Source: Adiantum capillus-veneris
Taxonomy: Eukaryota > Streptophyta > Polypodiopsida > Polypodiales > Pteridaceae
Length of the DNA: 64,000 nt
Assembly: GCA_014529385.2 (NCBI GenBank)
Contig: CM043960.1
Coordinates: 126,206,043-126,270,042, forward strand
Reading direction: 5' to 3'
The first letter of the stretch is position 1. Every line of letters begins with the position of its first letter. The notes under the pieces are model-generated. The model ran no database searches, had not been told where the DNA came from, and saw only the letters and a program-made list of their open reading frames with translations. Positions 57,893 to 64,000 of the stretch are shown here, in pieces. Both the position numbers and the translations under genes were made by a program.

Positions 57893-58553
57893 TATGGCAG
57901 AGAAGAGAGACCAAGTACCTGAAGAGGGATCTTCCTCACATGGCACAGAGAAAATTCCTTCAACTCTTCAAGAAGAGGACAGGTTGTTTAGAACTCAACT
58001 GCGTTGTTGCATGGACATGTTTCAGCAGTTGGCTAACAACCCAAGGATGCAGGAATTCTTACAGGCTCCGACACAGGGTTTTCAGCCTCCTACACAGGGC
58101 ATGATTGAGCCGTTGCAGGAAAAGGAGATTTCCAATGCGCAGAGGACTCATGATGCTCGAGGGAAAGCCCATGTGGTTGAGCAACTAGCGGTGTCCAATG
58201 ATCCAAAGCAACTTGCTTTAGCTGGACAGGAACCGTTTGTGAATGGTCAAGGGAGCAATGAACAGGCTATGCGTTAGACCCTTCCATTACCTAATACTTA
58301 TCCTGGTTATTTTGGAGGTGGTTCAGTGTTTCAAGCTATGGCTGGACCTTCCACAGGTTCTATGCCAGGGAATGTGTTCGGGACAATGCAAACAGGCATG
58401 GGTAACCCTATGTACTCGAACATGGGTGTCCAACCAGGTTTTCAGGGTGCCTATGGCCAGTTTCGAGTGCCTGGAACACAATTTGGTATGGCTGGTTTTT
58501 CGCAGCCATACGTACAAAATGCAGATATGACAGGGATGCGAGTGTTGGAATGA
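57893..58553 (+). pseudogene. Chromovirus gag N-terminal extension, one in-frame stop
   Basis: The frame begins upstream at 57864 (MGESN) or at 57893 (MAEKRDQVPEEGSSSHG). It runs Gln/Pro-rich to a TAG at 58275-58277, then stays open through a Gly/Met/Phe-rich stretch (AMAGPSTGSMPGNVFGTMQT) to TGA at 58551-58553. That TGA overlaps the ATG of the next ORF (ATGA). This is probably the original N-terminus of one gag-pol protein, split by a C-to-T stop and an indel. No domain is recognised. Gly/Met-rich N-termini occur in some fern and moss chromovirus gags. Confidence 0.6.
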
Positions 58554-61500
58554 ACACTCATGGAGCACCACTGCTACAGGCACCTGTTTATGATAATGTG
58601 GCTCCTTTGAGTCAGCCTAAGGTTTACAAGGAAGGTGGGCAGGGAGTGAAGTTTGAAACTTTCAGAGGAACTGAGGACCAATTAAAGGCTTTGACCTTTA
58701 TACAACAGTTCGATGCAGCTTATGCTGGAGGCAACTTCACAGAATCTTCAAAGATACGCAAGGCTGCCACTTTCTTGAAAGGGAATGCGCTCCAATGGTG
58801 GACCGCATTGTTGAACCAGGGTCAAGCCCCAACAACGTGGGTCCAATTCAAACAGCTTTTTGCGCCTGCATGGTTGACAAACACTTTTGAAGTGGATGTG
58901 ATGACAGAATGGCACGAGTTGAATGCTAAACAGTGTGCGAATTTGGAAGAGTACAATAAACAGTTTTGGGCCGCACTGTTGCCAGTCACCTCTTACAAGT
59001 TTGTGCCATTGTCAGAACAGATTGAGAAGTACTGTTGCGGATTGCCCAAGAAAATCAGGGACTACTGCACAAAGACTACTGTCATGAATATGTTTCAGTT
59101 GATAGAGAATGCAAGAGTGGCCAGCAATCTGTCGAAGGGAGATTCCGATGGATTTAATAGCCACAAGAAAGGGGCCCAGGGCAAACAGTTTTCAGCCAAG
59201 GGCAATGTTGCAGCAAAGCCTTCTGAGTCTCCTGCAAAGAAGCCCTCCACTCAAGAAGCTGATACGTCCAAGAAGCAGTCTAAATCTTCTTCGGAACGAG
59301 GACAAGGACAAAAAAGGCATTTTTTTGGCAAAACTTTTCAAGAAAGGAAAGCTCTTAGGGAGGCCAAGAAATGCTACATTTGTGAACAAGAAGGACACTT
59401 TGCAAATGAGTGCCCACAGAAGAAGTCACAGGATAAGGATGACAAGTCAGACCATAAAGGGAAGAAGCCAAAGCCGAGTGCAGAACTTGTTCCAGATTTG
59501 GTAGAAGATCAGCCAAACACAAATGCCACGGAGCTGTGCAGAGCTTGGGGCAAAGTTAGAGACCAGACAGTGCTGGTTTTCTTTGATCCAGGAGCCCGTG
59601 CAAATTTCATATCACCAGAATTGGCATCAAAGTTGGGCATTCGTGCAGAGGAGATGGGTATGACAGGCGAAGCAGGTTTGGCATGCCCAGGACATTCAGA
59701 GCCTGTTACTCCCATTCTGGGAAAGCTTCGTCAGCACATTCAGAGTTATGTCAATGCGGAAGAGTTTCATATTATGCCACTTGAGGGCTGTGATGTGTTA
59801 TTGGGTATCCCATGGTGTTACAGGTTGCATGCTATGGTGGATACTTACAACAAAAAGATTACCCTTGTACATAGAGGAAAGACTCATGTCCTTGATGTAA
59901 AGCTTAAAGGCGAGTCTGTTCCAGTTGTTTCTGCTTCTGCTATTTCATCTGTAATAAAGAATCATCTTTCTGCGTACTTGATCTTTGCAAAAGAAGTACC
60001 TCAAGTTGTATCTAATTTGTCTACCTTAGATAAAGACAGGTCAACTTTTTTGAGTGGTTTCAGTGATTGTTTTTCGGACTCTTTGCCAGGGGAGTTACCT
60101 CCTGAGAGACCTGAGGATCATACTATAGATCTTGTGCCAGGTTCTAGTCCACCGAATAGACCACCATACAGGGTTAGTGCAGCCCAGCAGAAAGAGATTA
60201 TGGGTCAGGTCAACGAGCTTTTAGAGAAGGGGCTGATTCAGCCCAGTTCATCCCCTTTTTGTTCCCCTGTACTCTTAGTGCAGAAGAAGGATGGTTCATG
60301 GCGCATGTGCATTGACTATCGCGCCTTGAATAAGAATACTATCAAGAACAGGTTCCCCATACCGAGGATAGATGACATTCTTGATCGGCTTGAGGGAGCG
60401 TCATTGTTTACAAGAATAGACCTAAAGAGCGGGTATCATCAGATACGCATTAGACCAGAAGATGTCCATAAGACTGCATTCAGGACAACATTTGGTCTCT
60501 ACGAGTTTCTTGTCATGCCATTTGGTCTCACAAATGCTCCTGCCACATTTAATAGAATGATGGACAGAATTTTTAGACCACATAGAAACTTCGTGGGTAC
60601 CTTCTTTGATGACATGATTGTCTACTCAAAGTCTGAAGAGGAGCATAGGGATCACTTGACTGCAGTTTTCAATGAGTTACGTAAGAACAGGCTACTCATT
60701 AATGCGAAGAAGAGTGAATTCTTTTTGCAAGAGATTCACTTCCTTGGGCACATTGTTTCAAAGGATGGGGTACGCATGGATCCTGCTAAAGTGGAAGCAA
60801 TTAGGTCATGGCCAGACTTGAAGTCCGTACATGACATTCGAAGCTTTCTAGGCTTATGTTCCTATTACAGGAGGTTCATCCGAAATTTTGCTGAGATTGC
60901 TTCTCCACTCCATGCACTGCAAGGAAAAGGAGTTACTTTCAAGTGGACAGCCAAGGAAATTTTAGCGTTCAAACACTGGAAAGAGAAGCTGACTTCAAAT
61001 CCGGTAATTATTTTGCCAGATCTTTCTAAACCTTTTGTGGTTCAATGTGATGCGTGTGGCCATAGTCTTGGTGCAGTTTTAATGCAGAATGGCCGAGTAG
61101 TCGCATATGAGAGCAGAATTCTTTTGAAGACTGAAAGGAACTTGCAAGTCTATGAGAAAGAATTGCTAGCAGTAATTCATGCTCTCACTAGTTGGAAACA
61201 CTATTTGCTAGGGGCTGATTTTGTTGTCCAAACGGATCATCAAACCTTGCGATATTTTCTTACACAGACGAAGTTGTCTGAGAAGCACATGCGATGGGCA
61301 AACATCTTGTCAATGTTCCATTTTCAGATTGTGCATGTGCAAGGGAAAAAGAACGTGGTGGCTGATGCGTTGTCACGAAAGCCCCAAATTTCAGCAGTGT
61401 CAATTCCGTACCATTGTGAACTAGACGAAATGAAGACACAATATGCTGAAGATTCAGATTTTGCAAGGATCTATGACCAGCTTGTTGATGGGCAACATCA

Positions 61501-62875
61501 TGAGCACTATATGCTTAAGAATGACTTTCTCATGATGCATGGAAAGTTATGCGTTACTAAACAGTTACGGCCAAAGATTTTGATGGAAAGTCATGCTCCA
61601 CCTTATGCTGGGCATCGTGGAATTGATGCGACAGTGAAAGGGGTTGAGGCATTCTTCTATTGGCCAGCTTTGCGTCAAGATGTTGACACATTTGTAAGAT
61701 CATGCTTAGTATGCCAAAAAGTCAAATTTGACAGACAAAAGCAACCGGGATTGTTGCAGCCATTGCCGATCCCTGATAGGCCATGGGAAAGTATAGCAAT
61801 GGACTTTATCTTTGATCTTCCAAGGACGCAAACAGGAAATGATGGGATTTGGACTATCATTTGTAGGTTCAGTAAGCAGGCCCATTTCATTCTTGTTAGG
61901 AAGAAGATAAAGCCACAACACATGGTCAAGATATTCATGAGAAATATCTTTAAATATCATGGGATGCCTCAGTCAATTGTCAGTGACAGGGATCCACGAA
62001 TGACGAGTCTTTTCTGGAAGGCATTGTTTGAGAACATGGGCACTACGCTCAAGTTCTCTTCTTTGTTTCATCCGCAAACTGATGGACAATCAGAAGAGGC
62101 AAATTCTACTGTCTTGGACCTACTCAAATGTTATGTCTCAGAGCACAAGGCAACTTGGGAACACCATCTCCCATTGGTTGAATATGCTTACAATAACATT
62201 GTGCATACATCAACAGGTAAGGCACCATTTGAGATAGTGGAAGGAGGAAAGAAAGTCCCACCCATTTTGCAGACTAAAGACAAGATATTTGAGGCAGACA
62301 AGTATGTGCAAGATATGGATGAAACATACAGGAAGATAAAGATTGCTCTTGAGAAGACTCAGGCTAAGAAAAAGAAAGTTGCTGATCGTCACCGTCGTGA
62401 ACTTGTATTTTCACTTCGTGATTGGGTACTTTTGCCCTTTGAAAAGGCCAGGTTAAGGAAAAGGAAAGGCAAGGAACGCTTGTTTCCTAAGCTCAGTATG
62501 CGATATTATGGTCCTTTTCAGATTTCAGAAAAGATCAGCGATGTAGCTTACAGGTTAAAGCTACCAGAAGGCTGGAAAATACATAATGCTTTTCATGTCA
62601 GCCTTCTAAGGCCCTTTGTTGGTGATGTGCCAAAGAATATGCTTGATGAGGAACAACCCGAAGTGGAAGAATTGGAAGAAATCCTTGTTCCTGAACAGAT
62701 ATTGGCACATAAAGAAAGAAAGGTTAGAGGAAAGGTTGCAAGATGCTATTTGGTGAAGTTCAAGAACTATCCATCATTAGATGCCAAATGGATGGAAGAG
62801 TCTGAATTGGTTGATTCACCTCAGCTATTGCAATTGTATCTTGAAGCCTTTCAAATGGAACCCACAGTGACTTGA
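58550..62875 (+). CDS. Chromovirus gag-pol polyprotein (1441 aa)
   Basis: Domains in order: Retrotrans_gag (about 35-200; GNALQWWTALLNQG); zinc knuckle CYICEQEGHFANEC (about 275-288); retropepsin with active site FFDPGARANF (Asp near 346) and CDVLLGIPW; RT (about 530-720) with WRMCIDYRALNKNTIKNRFP, LFTRIDLKSGYHQIRI, MPFGLTNAPATF and catalytic FFDD (Asp687-Asp688); RNase H (from about 830, QCDACGHSLGAVL; ADALSRKP); integrase with CLVCQ zinc-finger end and the D,D,E residues near 1085, 1146 and 1182 (MDFIFDLP, SDRDPRM, TDGQSEE); GPF module (RYYGPFQI); C-terminal chromodomain (about 1380-1435; CYLVKFKNYPSLDAKWMEE). The polyprotein makes, copies and integrates the element, and the chromodomain steers integration to marked chromatin. 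The frame is fully open. The start ATG overlaps the upstream stop. Confidence 0.95.
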   Translation: MNTHGAPLLQAPVYDNVAPLSQPKVYKEGGQGVKFETFRGTEDQLKALTFIQQFDAAYAGGNFTESSKIRKAATFLKGNALQWWTALLNQGQAPTTWVQFKQLFAPAWLTNTFEVDVMTEWHELNAKQCANLEEYNKQFWAALLPVTSYKFVPLSEQIEKYCCGLPKKIRDYCTKTTVMNMFQLIENARVASNLSKGDSDGFNSHKKGAQGKQFSAKGNVAAKPSESPAKKPSTQEADTSKKQSKSSSERGQGQKRHFFGKTFQERKALREAKKCYICEQEGHFANECPQKKSQDKDDKSDHKGKKPKPSAELVPDLVEDQPNTNATELCRAWGKVRDQTVLVFFDPGARANFISPELASKLGIRAEEMGMTGEAGLACPGHSEPVTPILGKLRQHIQSYVNAEEFHIMPLEGCDVLLGIPWCYRLHAMVDTYNKKITLVHRGKTHVLDVKLKGESVPVVSASAISSVIKNHLSAYLIFAKEVPQVVSNLSTLDKDRSTFLSGFSDCFSDSLPGELPPERPEDHTIDLVPGSSPPNRPPYRVSAAQQKEIMGQVNELLEKGLIQPSSSPFCSPVLLVQKKDGSWRMCIDYRALNKNTIKNRFPIPRIDDILDRLEGASLFTRIDLKSGYHQIRIRPEDVHKTAFRTTFGLYEFLVMPFGLTNAPATFNRMMDRIFRPHRNFVGTFFDDMIVYSKSEEEHRDHLTAVFNELRKNRLLINAKKSEFFLQEIHFLGHIVSKDGVRMDPAKVEAIRSWPDLKSVHDIRSFLGLCSYYRRFIRNFAEIASPLHALQGKGVTFKWTAKEILAFKHWKEKLTSNPVIILPDLSKPFVVQCDACGHSLGAVLMQNGRVVAYESRILLKTERNLQVYEKELLAVIHALTSWKHYLLGADFVVQTDHQTLRYFLTQTKLSEKHMRWANILSMFHFQIVHVQGKKNVVADALSRKPQISAVSIPYHCELDEMKTQYAEDSDFARIYDQLVDGQHHEHYMLKNDFLMMHGKLCVTKQLRPKILMESHAPPYAGHRGIDATVKGVEAFFYWPALRQDVDTFVRSCLVCQKVKFDRQKQPGLLQPLPIPDRPWESIAMDFIFDLPRTQTGNDGIWTIICRFSKQAHFILVRKKIKPQHMVKIFMRNIFKYHGMPQSIVSDRDPRMTSLFWKALFENMGTTLKFSSLFHPQTDGQSEEANSTVLDLLKCYVSEHKATWEHHLPLVEYAYNNIVHTSTGKAPFEIVEGGKKVPPILQTKDKIFEADKYVQDMDETYRKIKIALEKTQAKKKKVADRHRRELVFSLRDWVLLPFEKARLRKRKGKERLFPKLSMRYYGPFQISEKISDVAYRLKLPEGWKIHNAFHVSLLRPFVGDVPKNMLDEEQPEVEELEEILVPEQILAHKERKVRGKVARCYLVKFKNYPSLDAKWMEESELVDSPQLLQLYLEAFQMEPTVT

Positions 62876-63184
62876 TGCAACCTTTTTGGAGCAAGGCAAG
62901 AGAATGGTTCATGATGCTCAAGAGAGTAGTTAAGCAATTGTATCTACTCTTTCCATACAGAATTTAGCTAGAGAAGTTTGTGCTCAAGAGTACACTAGAA
63001 GACTTCTATGCTTGATATATGTGTCGTAGCCAGGTTGGTGGGATTGTTTAATCGTCCAACGCTACATTTCCGGAAGCATGTATATCTTGGATTCCCATCA
63101 TAGAATATATGTGATATCAGGAGATATCTGCATGTATTATTGGCATGCAAGCGAGGTCGCTTGCAGTATTTCAAGGGTGGGGTG
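62876..63184 (+). other. 3' non-coding tail and polypurine tract
   Basis: About 310 bp with no ORF, ending CAAGGGTGGGGTG directly before the 3' LTR. This is the primer for plus-strand DNA synthesis. Confidence 0.8.
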
Positions 63185-64000
63185 TGTCACCAGGAGGTGT
63201 ATTTTTCTTGTTGCCTTCCGTAAATAAGTATTAGATATATTTATTTTATTTTTACTTGTTTGTCCCAAAACCTTTGAAAAGGTGCAAGTGGACATTGCAT
63301 GGCCAGTGTGAAACGGCTGTAGCCAAATGGGTTTCTCACATCAGGGATCTAGGTCGGTCAGACAGGGACTGCCCGGGCCAGTTTAGCACTGAATTCTGAT
63401 GAGTATGGAAGCTCGTGTGCGCCAAATTGGAATTTGGGCCACTTGTCAAGTCACTGCAACTTTATAAGTTGAAAGGGGCCAATAAATTAACCCACATTGT
63501 AGATGTTGGTCAAATGGTAGTCTTCAATGATGGTCAGGAGACCGATAGGGACGCCATGGAAGCATCTCCTAAAATTTAGGGAACTGCTATTTTTGACCAG
63601 AAAATGTGTTCGCGTCATTAGCTCTGGAATGACAAGGGGAACATTTTATTGCTCTGCTGCCAAGTCAACTGACGCACCAGTTGAGATATTTTTAGCATGG
63701 AAAGCCCAAACTCGAAAACTGGGCGACGTGTCAGCCTGTGAGCGATTCTGCCACTCTGGGAGGCAAAAACGAGCTGCATATCAACAAAGGGGGCGCCATT
63801 TTCAGCCTCAGGTGGATTGTAGCAGGTACAGAAGCTATGGAATGCTTACCTTGCCCTCTATGCACAGTATGGTGACGGGAGTGATGCCCCGCACGCTACA
63901 TACTACTCTCTTTCTCCCCTACGTACAGTATGTTATGCCCCACTAGTGGACTTCTCATTTGACCTATGTACAGCTCTGGGGGTTTATGCGCGTTTGCCAA
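63185..64000 (+). repeat. Chromovirus 3' LTR (cut by the window end)
   Basis: It starts TGTCACCAGGAGG and matches 56266-57081 except at seven transitions, all before about 63513. The remaining 480 bp, including the 139-codon frame (63527-63946), is identical. Confidence 0.95.

Larger units (their letters stand above)
56266..64000 (+). mobile_element. Young, near-intact chromovirus (Ty3/gypsy with chromodomain)
   Basis: 5' LTR 56266 to about 57762, gag N-terminal frame 57893-58553, gag-pol 58550-62875, 3' tail with purine tract (AAGGGTGGGGTG), 3' LTR from 63185 to beyond the window. The comparable 816 bp of the two LTRs differ at seven positions, all transitions, so insertion is recent. It interrupts a deleted chromovirus. 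With one stop and one frame change near the gag start it may no longer be autonomous. Confidence 0.93.

Overview
This is a repeat-dense nuclear window from a plant. The only host gene is a class-3 (diacylglycerol-type) lipase on the minus strand at 23089-24566, with plant-style GT-AG introns. The rest is nested retrotransposons, DNA-transposon scraps and microsatellites. Large introns, many nested LTR elements, a Penelope-like reverse transcriptase and moss/fern/conifer-style gag remnants suggest a large-genome non-flowering plant (fern, lycophyte or gymnosperm). The species cannot be read from the sequence.

Layout. 1-9779: two minus-strand Ty3 elements of the Athila/Tat type, with tRNA-Asp primer sites. 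The first (1-7424) carries gag and protease, and its 2.4-kb leader holds seven perfect copies of a 24-bp palindrome. It is nested in the second, whose LTR (7498-9779) cuts a chromovirus integrase. 9780-22150: decayed chromovirus integrase, CACTA transposase, gag-like, Ty3 gag-to-RT and LINE-like pieces, plus microsatellites. 22830-24566: the 3' four exons of the lipase gene. Its upstream exons are not found to the right, so 24567-64000 may be one very large TE-filled intron, or the gene is truncated. 25935-26660: an old LTR. 27387-29149: a Penelope-like RT. 29203-53360: a dense cluster of one LTR family whose ends begin with the 12-bp palindrome TGTCACGTGACA. It comprises three elements with target-site duplications (30484-33834, 35460-41497, 44931-51410), one element nested inside the second (37593-39720), two solo LTRs (42365-43637, 52190-53360) and fragments. 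These elements carry gag, a zinc knuckle and a degenerate protease, then an unrecognised acidic His/Asp-rich region instead of reverse transcriptase and integrase, so they are non-autonomous. They sit in older chromovirus LTRs and in a decayed Ty3 element (44497-44930, 51411-52189, 53366-54540). 54546-56265: a deleted minus-strand chromovirus. 56266-64000: a young, nearly intact chromovirus (gag, protease, RT, RNase H, integrase, chromodomain) whose 3' LTR runs off the window.

How the parts act together. The chromovirus at 56266 is the only element here with a near-complete enzyme set. The gag-only family would depend on an autonomous relative for RT and integrase. A GGAACG-rich short inverted-repeat DNA element is present at three sites. 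One copy sits in the 5' LTR of the 44931 element, while the matching 3' LTR is empty, so the insertion and its 8-bp duplication can be read directly.
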